In this document: piece after piece, positions 36,057 to 44,891 of the stretch
Layout of the letters: every line of letters starts with the position of its first letter
Numbering within the stretch: the stretch's first letter is position 1
NCBI RefSeq assembly: GCF_002266425.1
Contig: NZ_NPMN01000005.1
Location: 113,661-177,660 of the forward strand
Source: Tissierella sp. P1
GTDB lineage: Bacteria > Bacillota > Clostridia > Tissierellales > Tissierellaceae
Direction of reading: 5' to 3'
DNA: 64,000 nucleotides
Notes under the pieces: model-generated
What the model was told of the DNA's origin: nothing
Seen by the model: only the letters and a program-made list of their open reading frames with translations
The model's database searches: none
Translations under genes and position numbers: made by a program

Positions 36057-39000
36057 ATGGAATCTATAGATATAAATAATTTGAGAAGGGGTCTGTATCT
36101 CAATGAAAGGTTGTATATAAAAGGAGAAAATAATATTAGGGACACATTGCTATTATCAAGATGGATGGAAGAAATCTTTTTACAAGACAAGTATTTAGAG
36201 TATTATTTAAAGACATATAGATTAAATGAAGAAGAACTTTCAAATTTATTATCACAGAGACAAGAGGATATTCTTTTTAAGGAAGAAGAAACTCCATTGT
36301 GGATTAGACACATAAATGATATTATAAATTTATTTGGAGACGATGTAGAAGTAAATGAGTATATGACTAATAAGAAGTATCTTAAACATCCATTTTCTTG
36401 TTTTACTACTCCATTCATTAAATGGATATTGACAAAAGTTACCATAGAAGAAAGTGTAAATTATAGTGAAGAGTTAATAAAAGAGATCATAGCAGAGAAG
36501 ACATTTGAGATAGTTATAGAAAAATCTTTAAAAACTTTAATTTTAGAACTAAATTACTTTAGTAGGAATAATAAGTTAAAAGGAGATAGCCCTAAAGATA
36601 GGTATTTAGATTTTTGCGGTAAGTTTAAAAATGCACAATATTTGAAAGAATTAATATATAAATTTCCTATATTATTTAGAGTTATAGTAGAGGAATTAAT
36701 AAAAAGTAAAGATTATATTATAGAATCCTTAGATAACTTAAATAGAGATTATAAATATTTAAAAAAGATATTTCAAATAGAAGGCAAGATTAAAAGAATT
36801 GAAGACAACAAAGGAGATAGCCATTGTGGAAAGAAATCAGTATTAATTTTCTACTTTGAAAAAGGAAGTGTTGTATATAAACCACGATCATTAGAAATAG
36901 ACAAGAAATTTAATGCCATACTGAATTACATAAACGAAAAAGAGTTAAGATATAAACTAGAGAGAATGACATATTTAGTAAGAGAAGAATATGGATGGCA
37001 AGAATGTATAGAAGCTAAGGAATGTAATTCCGAGGATGATTTAGAAAAAATATATTATAAATTGGGAGTATATTCTTGTTTATTTCATATACTAAATACT
37101 TCAGATTTACACATGGATAACCTAATAATATCTAGAGATAATCCATTTTTTGTAGATTTAGAATCGATATTCCAAAGTTTTAGTGGCTACATGAGTAAAG
37201 AAGATAATTCCTTTGAGATAATATGTAGAAAAATAAAAAACTCAATATTTGAGACAAGTCTATTTCCGGCCAGTATAGATAAGAATATGGACTTGGATAT
37301 TTCAGGAATTACAGGAAAAGGAGGACAAACTGTTCTTAAAGGAAAATATCAAATTCAAGATAATTATACTGATAATATGAGACTTATACGCACTGATTGC
37401 ATGATAAAATATAAAGAGAACATCCCGAAGCTAAATGGTAAATATATAGACCCTAGAGAGTATGTTAGTTTCATAATTGAAGGATTTGAAAGTTGTTATG
37501 ATTTAATTATGGAAAACAAGGCAGATTTTATTGATAAAGATGGATTACTAACAAATTTTTCAAATTGTAAAGTTAGAACTATTTTAAGAGATACTCAAAG
37601 TTATAGTGTAGTTTTAAAGACTTCAACACATCCCAAGTACTTATTTGATGGAATATATAGAAATAAATTATTTGATAAAATGTGGGCAATAGTTAAAAAA
37701 GATAAAAGATTTCTGAACATAGTTACATCTGAAATAAGAGATATGATGGAAGGAGATATTCCTTATTTTTACTCATATGTAAACAGTGGAATTGTATATG
37801 ACAGCTTAGGGAGGAAATGCATTGAGAATGAATATAATATGTTAGAGAAATCTATTAGTAGAATAAGAGATATGAACGAAATAGCAAAAAAAGAACAAGT
37901 AAAGTATATAGAAACTTCACTTAGAAAGCCAATTAAAAGATGGGAAATCAGAGAATATAAGAAAAACTATATGAATACAAATAATCTACTATTAGAAACA
38001 GATAAACTTTTCATAGAAGAAGCAGAAAAGATAGGCAATAAAATTTTAGAACAAGGGATATTAAGTGATAAATGCAATGATATTAATTGGTTAAATATTG
38101 ATATCGGAAATGGTGGACAATGGATATATTCACCACAAGATGCTTATTTATATAGTGGAGTCCTAGGGAATGGATTGTTTTTTACAATTCTGTATGATAT
38201 AACAAAAAATAATGCTTATAAAGATGTAATAGAAAAAATCCTTAAGTCAGCAGAATACCTTACGAAAGATATGGATGAAAATAATATTTCAGCATTCTTG
38301 GGAAAAGCATCATTAGCATATTGTTATTATTTTATGGGGTTAAAGTTTAATAGAAATGATTTAATAGAAAAAGCAATTTATTATATATTAAGCTGTAAAA
38401 ACTATATAGAAAATGACAAGAATTTTGATATAGTTTCAGGTTGTGCTGGAACATTAATAGTGGCTTTAAACATATTTAATAAATATAACAATAAAGAGAT
38501 ATTGGATGTTTCTATTAATAGTGGTGAACATTTAATTAAATACTGTATTGAGAAAGACAACAGTGTTGGTTGGCCAACACCAGCAGGGGGAGGACAAATA
38601 TTGTCAGGAATGTCGCATGGAAGTGCAGGAATTGCATGGGCATTAATGGAACTTTATAAGGTAGTTAAAGATGAAAGGTATCTGTGCTTAGCATTAAAAG
38701 CTATTAATTTTGAAAGGAAAATTTATAATAGAGAACAGAATAATTGGATAAATACTAAAAATAAAAAAGATTTAATAGAAAATGGATTTACTGACCCCGT
38801 TAATTGGTGCCATGGGGCTCCAGGATTAGGAATTTCTAGAATAAAATGCTATGATATTTTCAAAGATGATTCTATCATAGAGGAGATTCAAGATTCAATA
38901 AACAAAACGCTTAAAGAAGGAGTTGGGGGAAGTGATTGTTTATGTCATGGAACTATGGGAAATATTGAACTATTAATTATGGCTAATAAATTATTTTACA

Positions 39001-39209
39001 AGGAAAATTATCTTCTAAAAGCAAGAAGAATAGTATCTGATCTAATTAAAGATGCAAATATAGATCAATGGCATTGTGGGATCCCTCAGAACTTTCAAGT
39101 AACATCATTCATGACAGGATTGTCTGGTATAGGATATCAGTTATTAAGATTGACTAAGCCAAAATTAATACCATCAGTTTTAACCTTAGAACTACCAGAG
39201 ATTAATTAA
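36057..39209 (+). CDS. lanM: class II lanthipeptide synthetase LanM
   Basis: 1050 residues, full length for LanM. The dehydratase domain (about 60-640) has the kinase-like residues: K275 in YKPRS, H352 and D354 in SDLHMDN and FVDLES. It phosphorylates and eliminates Ser/Thr of the precursor. The cyclase domain (about 690-1045) has GVLGNGLFF, GMSHGSAG (His854), and the zinc ligands Cys918 (WCHGAPG), Cys963 and His964 (CLCHGTMGN). It forms the thioether rings of the peptide encoded at 41638. It is followed by the kinase and regulator genes, and its promoter carries the shared operator. All catalytic residues are present. Confidence 0.96.
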   Translation: MESIDINNLRRGLYLNERLYIKGENNIRDTLLLSRWMEEIFLQDKYLEYYLKTYRLNEEELSNLLSQRQEDILFKEEETPLWIRHINDIINLFGDDVEVNEYMTNKKYLKHPFSCFTTPFIKWILTKVTIEESVNYSEELIKEIIAEKTFEIVIEKSLKTLILELNYFSRNNKLKGDSPKDRYLDFCGKFKNAQYLKELIYKFPILFRVIVEELIKSKDYIIESLDNLNRDYKYLKKIFQIEGKIKRIEDNKGDSHCGKKSVLIFYFEKGSVVYKPRSLEIDKKFNAILNYINEKELRYKLERMTYLVREEYGWQECIEAKECNSEDDLEKIYYKLGVYSCLFHILNTSDLHMDNLIISRDNPFFVDLESIFQSFSGYMSKEDNSFEIICRKIKNSIFETSLFPASIDKNMDLDISGITGKGGQTVLKGKYQIQDNYTDNMRLIRTDCMIKYKENIPKLNGKYIDPREYVSFIIEGFESCYDLIMENKADFIDKDGLLTNFSNCKVRTILRDTQSYSVVLKTSTHPKYLFDGIYRNKLFDKMWAIVKKDKRFLNIVTSEIRDMMEGDIPYFYSYVNSGIVYDSLGRKCIENEYNMLEKSISRIRDMNEIAKKEQVKYIETSLRKPIKRWEIREYKKNYMNTNNLLLETDKLFIEEAEKIGNKILEQGILSDKCNDINWLNIDIGNGGQWIYSPQDAYLYSGVLGNGLFFTILYDITKNNAYKDVIEKILKSAEYLTKDMDENNISAFLGKASLAYCYYFMGLKFNRNDLIEKAIYYILSCKNYIENDKNFDIVSGCAGTLIVALNIFNKYNNKEILDVSINSGEHLIKYCIEKDNSVGWPTPAGGGQILSGMSHGSAGIAWALMELYKVVKDERYLCLALKAINFERKIYNREQNNWINTKNKKDLIENGFTDPVNWCHGAPGLGISRIKCYDIFKDDSIIEEIQDSINKTLKEGVGGSDCLCHGTMGNIELLIMANKLFYKENYLLKARRIVSDLIKDANIDQWHCGIPQNFQVTSFMTGLSGIGYQLLRLTKPKLIPSVLTLELPEIN

Positions 39210-39315
39210 TATATAATCACAATTGCCTTATGATTCCCCTAAATATATAATACAATTTAAGTGGGGAACAGTGTTCTATAATATATTCTAATTAGCATAG
39301 TCGGGGGGATGTAAA

Positions 39316-40902
39316 ATGAAGGAGGATTATTTAAATAGATTAAAATTCCTCATATTAAACCAAGTCCTTGTTATTATTTTTTTATGCTATGAACTTATAA
39401 AGAATAGTACTGAAATATATGGTTCTGAAATAATATCATTAATATTAACTACTATTATTCTAATAAATGGATTTTGTGTCAGCTTTATTAATATAAGGAA
39501 TGTTAAAATAATTAATAAATTTACGGATCTGGTAGTATTAGTAAATTGGCAATTTTTAATTTGTCTAGATGAGCGATATCTTTTTTATGAATTAAGCATA
39601 TTACTTGGGGTTTACATATTGTATAAAACCATTGATTTCACACTAAATTTTATATTCCAAGATTATAGTTATCCATATAAAAAGATTACGGATTTAATTC
39701 TCAAGTTTATGTGTATTTTAACTTTAATGACTAGATTTATACAGATAAAATTGTTTTATGCTGCAATGCAGATTCAGCTATTATTAAGTATTGGGATATT
39801 TATATTTTTAATTACAATCTATAGAAAAAGATTTATGTTTGTAATGAGAAATGAAAAGAAGAACTTGATAAATTCCTTTTTAATGATTATTGTTCCAATA
39901 TTAATTATTTTGCCATTTTTACTGAAAGACCAAAGACATATAGATAATTTAATTTGGTATGTACTAATATTTATACCACTGTTTAGTATAAATAAAATAG
40001 CCTTAATAAGTAAAGATAATGCAAACTATTTTCTTCCCGTAAAAAGAAGAAGTATAAGAAAACTTGTAATATTATTTTTTATGTTTCTATCTATATTTAA
40101 CTATATATATAAATTAAATATAGTTACTAATTTTATATTGATTCATTCGGCAATTCTATTCTGGGAGGTATATTTAATGCTGGAATATGAAGATGCAAAG
40201 GATAGGTTTCAAACAGCAAGCAGTAAAGATAATTCCTTTAGAAATAGCATTGAAAACAGTTTAAGACTAATAATCAAAGAGGAGGAGATAAAAAGAGATA
40301 TCTCTAATTACTTGCATGATGAAGTTCTTCAAGATATTTTATCGGTAAAAAATCTAATAACAAAATCTGATAATCCAGAAATAAAGCAATTGATTATAAA
40401 TACTTTAGATTATCTTAATGTATCTATTAGAAATGAAATGAATACTTATCATCCTGTTATGCTAAAGGATAGAACACTAAAAGAAAATTATCAAAATCTA
40501 ATCAATTCTATAAAGTATTTCTATCCATTAAAGAATATCTCTATAAACTTTGAATGTGATGAAACTTTGTTTTTAGCAATACCCTATGACCTTATCGTAT
40601 ATCGAATGATTAAGGAATTAGTTACTAATGCTTTCAAGCATTCAAATGGAACAGAATTAAATATTAATTTGGAATATAATGAAGAGATGATCATTCTTAT
40701 GGTTAAGGATAATGGAAAGGGATTTGACTTTAACAAATTAGATAATATTAAAAATCAAAAAGGGCTAATTTCAATAAAAGAACAAGTCAAGATGTTGGAA
40801 GGAAGTATAGATTTTTTAAAAAATAATCCAAGTGGGATAATTATAATAGCTAAAATGCCAATGAAAGGAGAGGATTCTTATAAATATTTTATTAATAGAT
40901 GA
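39316..40902 (+). CDS. lanK: LanK-type membrane sensor histidine kinase (NarL/NarX family)
   Basis: 528 residues. The N-terminal ~300 residues contain about nine or ten membrane segments with very short loops, so the signal is probably sensed in the membrane. The HisKA_3 motif is SNYLHDEVLQDIL with His334. The ATPase domain has LVTNAFKHSNG and MVKDNGKGFDF. This many-helix layout resembles peptide-sensing kinases of bacteriocin quorum systems. It overlaps the regulator gene. The ATG follows GGGGGGATGTAAA. By analogy with salivaricin A it may sense the mature peptide. Confidence 0.85.
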   Translation: MKEDYLNRLKFLILNQVLVIIFLCYELIKNSTEIYGSEIISLILTTIILINGFCVSFINIRNVKIINKFTDLVVLVNWQFLICLDERYLFYELSILLGVYILYKTIDFTLNFIFQDYSYPYKKITDLILKFMCILTLMTRFIQIKLFYAAMQIQLLLSIGIFIFLITIYRKRFMFVMRNEKKNLINSFLMIIVPILIILPFLLKDQRHIDNLIWYVLIFIPLFSINKIALISKDNANYFLPVKRRSIRKLVILFFMFLSIFNYIYKLNIVTNFILIHSAILFWEVYLMLEYEDAKDRFQTASSKDNSFRNSIENSLRLIIKEEEIKRDISNYLHDEVLQDILSVKNLITKSDNPEIKQLIINTLDYLNVSIRNEMNTYHPVMLKDRTLKENYQNLINSIKYFYPLKNISINFECDETLFLAIPYDLIVYRMIKELVTNAFKHSNGTELNINLEYNEEMIILMVKDNGKGFDFNKLDNIKNQKGLISIKEQVKMLEGSIDFLKNNPSGIIIIAKMPMKGEDSYKYFINR

Positions 40903-41482
40903 TCATGCATTATTCGCAAAGAGTTTAAAAATTGTATTAGAAGATCATCCTGAAATAACTAATTTTAGTATAATAGATGATACAAATGAAGCAATATCCA
41001 TTATCAAAGGAGTTAAACTAGATATAGTGCTGATTGATATTAACCTGCGGAATATAAGTGACGAAGATGGACTATTGTTAGCAAAGAGAATATTAACTGA
41101 TATACCAGAGACAAAAGTTGTAATACTGACAGGACATGATTTACCTGTATATAAAATGGAAGCAAAAAAAATAGGGGCAAGAGGGTTTGTAAATAAAAAT
41201 ATAGAACCTAATGATCTAATTAAAATTCTTATGAATATCAATAATGGAAATACTTACTTTCCAGATGATGAAGTATTAATAGAGGAACTTACTGATAGTG
41301 AGAAAGATGTTTTGCAAAAATTATGTAATGGATATAAAAGAAAAGATATAGCAGCTATGCTATATATAAGTGAGCGAACAGTGTCCAATCATATACAATG
41401 TATTTTTAATAAATTAAAAGTTAATTCGGCTATTGAGGCTATAACTAAGGGAATTCAACTTGGATATGTAAAGCCCCAATAG
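40880..41482 (+). CDS. lanR: LanR response regulator, NarL/LuxR type, with non-standard start codon
   Basis: About 200 residues. Receiver: IDDH at the N-terminus, phospho-acceptor Asp53 in IVLIDINLRN, VVILTGHD and FVNKN. Output: LuxR HTH LTDSEKDVLQKLCNGYKRKD and ISERTVSNHIQCIFNKL. No ATG, GTG or TTG exists before the receiver. The frame is closed by TGA at 40862, and AAAGGAGAGG is followed only by ATT (40874), CTT and ATA (40880). ATA-AAT-ATT-TTA-TTA gives the expected xNILLIDDH start. Rare start codon, or a base error. It is the best candidate to bind the three dyads. Confidence 0.82.
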   Translation: MNILLIDDHALFAKSLKIVLEDHPEITNFSIIDDTNEAISIIKGVKLDIVLIDINLRNISDEDGLLLAKRILTDIPETKVVILTGHDLPVYKMEAKKIGARGFVNKNIEPNDLIKILMNINNGNTYFPDDEVLIEELTDSEKDVLQKLCNGYKRKDIAAMLYISERTVSNHIQCIFNKLKVNSAIEAITKGIQLGYVKPQ

Positions 41483-41559
41483 AATAAATTTAGAATGCTA
41501 CTATAGACATTATTTATGTTTAAAGTAGCTTTTATTATTTGTAATTATATAAGGAAAAG

Positions 41560-41604
41560 TTTGCGTGAATTACTCATGTAAATCTTAGAGTGATTTGATA
41601 TTCT
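41560..41604 (+). promoter_or_regulatory. lanthipeptide regulon promoter 2 (precursor gene)
   Basis: The dyad arms TTTGCGTGA and TCATGTAAA are imperfect inverse copies around ATTAC. The extended -10 TGA-TATTCT starts 39 bp from the dyad start. It matches promoter 3 at 39 of 45 positions. Confidence 0.85.
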
Positions 41605-41637
41605 TATATCAATTAGAGAAATAAGGGGGATGAGGGA

Positions 41638-41790
41638 ATGGAGGATGAAAGATTAGATTACTTTAATATGAATGAAGTAATAGATGAAATTTCCAATGAA
41701 GAGTTAGAAATGGCAACAGGAGCTGGAGAGGGAGAATGGTATAGAACCATAACTAAAAAGTGTCCAAGCTCTTTGTTTACTTGTTGCTGA
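41638..41790 (+). CDS. lanA: class II lanthipeptide precursor, salivaricin A-like
   Basis: 50 residues behind AAGGGGGA. The leader (about 29 residues) is acidic and ends EELEMATGA, the ELxxxxGA/GG processing signal of the lacticin 481 group. The ~21-residue core begins GEGEWYRTITKKCP and ends SSLFTCC. It lines up with salivaricin A (W..TIT..CP.S.F.CC), giving expected rings Thr8-Cys13, Thr10-Cys20 and Ser16-Cys21 and possible Dhb at Thr19. In related peptides the residue before the first Cys is Glu or Asp; here it is Lys. Substrate of the LanM encoded upstream. Confidence 0.9.
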   Translation: MEDERLDYFNMNEVIDEISNEELEMATGAGEGEWYRTITKKCPSSLFTCC

Positions 41791-42063
41791 TATAATTAAA
41801 TCTAATAGGAGAAAGTAATAAAGTATATTTTTTGTAGAAGTTAAGTGTCTGGATTAAAGAGGCAGTAAGAAAAATTTTACTATTTGGTGTTGTATTTTTT
41901 AAAGATATTATATTTTATTTATGAGATTCAGAAAATTTATTAGTCATAATTGGTATTAAGAAATTAAGCAAGTATAAAGCAATTATAATCAATAGTTTTA
42001 ACATCTCAAATATTTAGTTTATGAAGGATAGCGATTAATTACCAATAATAAGGGGGGTAATTT
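41791..42063. other. intergenic region after the precursor gene
   Basis: AT-rich, no gene seen. A weak inverted repeat (AGTAAGAAAA/ATTTTACT) near 41866 might attenuate transcription. The ribosome site for the next gene is AAGGGGGG. Confidence 0.4.
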
Positions 42064-42447
42064 ATGAAACAAAAGGGAAATGTATCAATGTTATTAATAG
42101 CTTTAATAATAATGGGAAGTGTTAGTGCCTATGCAGGTACATCTTGGAGTAGTTTCAGCACAACAGTTCCAAGATTTAATGGCTCAGGCTATACATCCTA
42201 TCAAACAAAATCAATATCAAGTGAGGATGCAGAAGTTGATATTGATTATGTAGGTGGAGATTATGAAGTGGACATCAGACTTGTGTCTCAAAATAGAAAT
42301 AGTAAATGGGAAAGAAATGTAGTTGATGGAATGTTCTTCTATATTCCTAATTCAGTACAAGCTGGAGAAAGATGTAGACTTGAAATTAGTAATGACTTAA
42401 GTACACCTGTAAAAGTACAAGTTGAAGGGGAATGGAGAAGCAACTAA
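42064..42447 (+). CDS. small secreted protein in the lanthipeptide island (DUF2712-like)
   Basis: 127 residues. A signal peptide (about 1-24, cleavage near SAYAG) is followed by a Ser/Thr/Tyr-rich beta-type domain: SGYTSYQTKSISSEDAEVD, then NGMFF-like and VEGEWRSN ending. It resembles the DUF2712 group of small exported Bacillota proteins often found beside bacteriocin transporter genes, but I am not certain. It has no Cys. Position between precursor and LanFEG-like genes suggests an accessory or immunity role; this is inference. Confidence 0.6.
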   Translation: MKQKGNVSMLLIALIIMGSVSAYAGTSWSSFSTTVPRFNGSGYTSYQTKSISSEDAEVDIDYVGGDYEVDIRLVSQNRNSKWERNVVDGMFFYIPNSVQAGERCRLEISNDLSTPVKVQVEGEWRSN

Positions 42448-42575
42448 AATTTAATAGATTGAAGGTTAAGCTAAATACTGGTTTTACTAGATGAAATTAA
42501 TTAATTGCTATCCTTTTATATAAAATATAGATAAATGCATAATATATCTTCATGAGAGTTAACAGGAGGTCTAAA

Positions 42576-43364
42576 ATGATTAATTGTTTATATTCTGAAA
42601 TTAAGAAATTTTCATCATTGAAAAAGATATTATATATTCTAATAATAATTATTATCCCTTTTACAATTCAATTTTTAGCAATTCAAGAAGGTTATATATA
42701 TTATATTACAAGGGAGATATTTGAAGAATCAATACAGGGAATCATTTCAATGTTATTTCCAGTTTTAATTATGGTGGTTTATGCCAATGGTTATATCGTA
42801 GAGTATAAAAATGAATATATAAAATATTGTCAATCAAGAGTTGATATATGGACATATATAAAAAGCAAATTACTAGCAAATAGTATTTTTACATTCATAG
42901 TAGGAGCTTTAATAATATTGATTCCATATTTTTTCTGTCAAGTAATAGTGCCAAGATATGGATTGGTAGAGTTGACACCTATAACAGAGAAGATGTATCC
43001 TAGAGAGAATAATTTATCTTTTCTTCTTGAATATTCTTCTTTGGCATATATACTGGTATATACTATTTGGGTCGGCATAAATGCAGTACTATATGGAAAT
43101 ATGGCTATGCTTATTTCATTGCATAAAAAAAATGGATTTATATCATTATCAATTCCTGTTTTGTTTTATCATTTAGGGAATTTTTTCCTTGCGGTTATTG
43201 GATTTGAAAAGTTTTCACCACTTGCGTCTGTTTTTCCATTAAGTCTAAGAAAAATTTGGACAGGAAATTTTTTTGTGTCATTTATAACTTTATTTATCAT
43301 TGATATTGTTTTATTTATATATTCTTATAAAAAATACAAACAATTTGGTGATTACTATGTTTAA
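42576..43364 (+). CDS. LanE/LanG-like ABC-2 permease
   Basis: 262 residues, starting at the ATG after ACAGGAGGTCTAAA rather than the earlier in-frame ATG. Six membrane segments in the ABC-2 layout (about 20-40, 55-75, 100-125, 150-172, 183-205 and 228-248). It is the first gene of a three-gene transporter with 43357 and 44892. Such trios (LanFEG) pump the producer's own lantibiotic away from the membrane. Overlap of 8 bases with the next gene. Confidence 0.75.
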   Translation: MINCLYSEIKKFSSLKKILYILIIIIIPFTIQFLAIQEGYIYYITREIFEESIQGIISMLFPVLIMVVYANGYIVEYKNEYIKYCQSRVDIWTYIKSKLLANSIFTFIVGALIILIPYFFCQVIVPRYGLVELTPITEKMYPRENNLSFLLEYSSLAYILVYTIWVGINAVLYGNMAMLISLHKKNGFISLSIPVLFYHLGNFFLAVIGFEKFSPLASVFPLSLRKIWTGNFFVSFITLFIIDIVLFIYSYKKYKQFGDYYV

Positions 43365-44874
43365 TATCAAAGAAAAATTTGAAAACTATCAAGCTCAATG
43401 GTTTTTATATGCACTAATTATATTTATTTTTGGTTTGTTTGGTAAATTTGAGTTGATAAAATATGGTATAAAATCAGGTTTATCTATAAATCTTTGGGAT
43501 ATGTTATATTATATATTATGTGACCAATATTTAACTTATTATTTTATATTACCTCTATTATTATATAATTCTATTTTAAATGTTGAAAATAATTATAAGG
43601 ATTATATTATCATAAGAACTGGTAATCCATTTAAAACCATAAAATATATTCAGTTGAAATACTTAAAAAAGTTAAACATGTTTTTTATTATATGGCTAGT
43701 AGTTGGAATTATATTATCCTCTGATTTGTACGATGGTTTCAGCTGGAGCCAGTTGTCACAGTTTAATAACAATATCGTAAATACTAAGGTTTTTAGTTCA
43801 AATGAGATTACTTCATTAGAAGGATTAATATTAATTGCTTTAAGTTTTTATATTGTAAGTTTGATTTTAAATTTAATTATGATTATTATATATAGTATTT
43901 TTCGTAAAAGAAATTATTTAATTTTAACTAGCATAATAATTTTTTTTATGTGCATTATCATGATTCGTATAGAACAATATGTTGATACATCTTTCATAGT
44001 AAACATATTAAAATTTCCGATTTATATAGTGGCTACAAAAGGGGTATTGAGTTTTAATAATACCTGGATATATTTAGTGGTACTTATAAGTATTTATATT
44101 ATGTTTCTTTGCTTAAATAGCATCTATTCAAATAGGAAAAGGATTAAAAATAAAATTGGTGATAAATGGATGTATTTAACTTATGCAATATTAGTGATTG
44201 TTAGTATGACTATTCAATTGAGAGCGGAAAATGTATTGGATATTACGATATTAGATGGGATTGTTCTTTCCTTTTATGGAATTACAAGTGAAAATGGCCA
44301 TTTTCTAAATTTATTAAAATACATTATTACATTCTGGGGGGTAGTATATTTCGCTCAGATTTCATTTGATAGAGAGCTAGATGGAAATTTATATTATAAA
44401 ATTATTAGGTATAGGGCAGTTGATAGATGGTTTCTTCATTGGGTTAAGGGAATTATTGCTTATCTTATAAAAGCATTAGTAATACTTTTCATATGTAGTA
44501 TTATGATTGGCTATTTTTTAGTTAATTCTAAAACAATTATAGAAAGTAATATGTTTTATAATGTGACTTTATTAAAAACATTATATCAATTTTTTGTAAA
44601 TGGATTTTTACAGTTATTATTTTATATATTACTAGTATCTACTATAGCGTGGAAAACAAGGAATACATTTGTAGGTTTAATAGGGTTATTTTTTACAATG
44701 GTATTTATGCTACCAGGAGTAAATAGATATTATTTAGCCCCCATTTCTTTAAATGGTTTAGCATTTGCAGTAGAAGGAAACATAATGTTTAGACATACAA
44801 TTATTTTGCTTATCTATATTGTTATAAATATATGTATATTAAAAGGAATGTTTAACCGTCAAGATATAAAATAA
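43357..44874 (+). CDS. large membrane protein, second permease of the LanFEG-like transporter
   Basis: About 505 residues with roughly twelve membrane segments, twice the usual LanG size. It seems to be two ABC-2-like halves joined (about 1-250 and 270-505). The ATG at 43357 follows TTTGGTGA and overlaps the preceding gene. The hydrophobic sequence has no motifs of its own. Its position between permease and ATPase genes supports a transporter role in self-immunity. Confidence 0.65.
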   Translation: MFNIKEKFENYQAQWFLYALIIFIFGLFGKFELIKYGIKSGLSINLWDMLYYILCDQYLTYYFILPLLLYNSILNVENNYKDYIIIRTGNPFKTIKYIQLKYLKKLNMFFIIWLVVGIILSSDLYDGFSWSQLSQFNNNIVNTKVFSSNEITSLEGLILIALSFYIVSLILNLIMIIIYSIFRKRNYLILTSIIIFFMCIIMIRIEQYVDTSFIVNILKFPIYIVATKGVLSFNNTWIYLVVLISIYIMFLCLNSIYSNRKRIKNKIGDKWMYLTYAILVIVSMTIQLRAENVLDITILDGIVLSFYGITSENGHFLNLLKYIITFWGVVYFAQISFDRELDGNLYYKIIRYRAVDRWFLHWVKGIIAYLIKALVILFICSIMIGYFLVNSKTIIESNMFYNVTLLKTLYQFFVNGFLQLLFYILLVSTIAWKTRNTFVGLIGLFFTMVFMLPGVNRYYLAPISLNGLAFAVEGNIMFRHTIILLIYIVINICILKGMFNRQDIK

Positions 44875-44891
44875 ATTGGGTGGTGAATACT

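Noticed and set aside
39230..39275. TTCCCC…GGGGAA inverted repeat after lanM considered as a terminator
   Set aside because: The loop is over 20 bases and no T-run follows, so termination is doubtful; the kinase gene may be read through from lanM.
42025..42050. GCGATTAATTACC before the secreted-protein gene considered as a fourth lan operator
   Set aside because: Only part of the dyad matches, and a -10 at 39 bp would fall inside the coding start.
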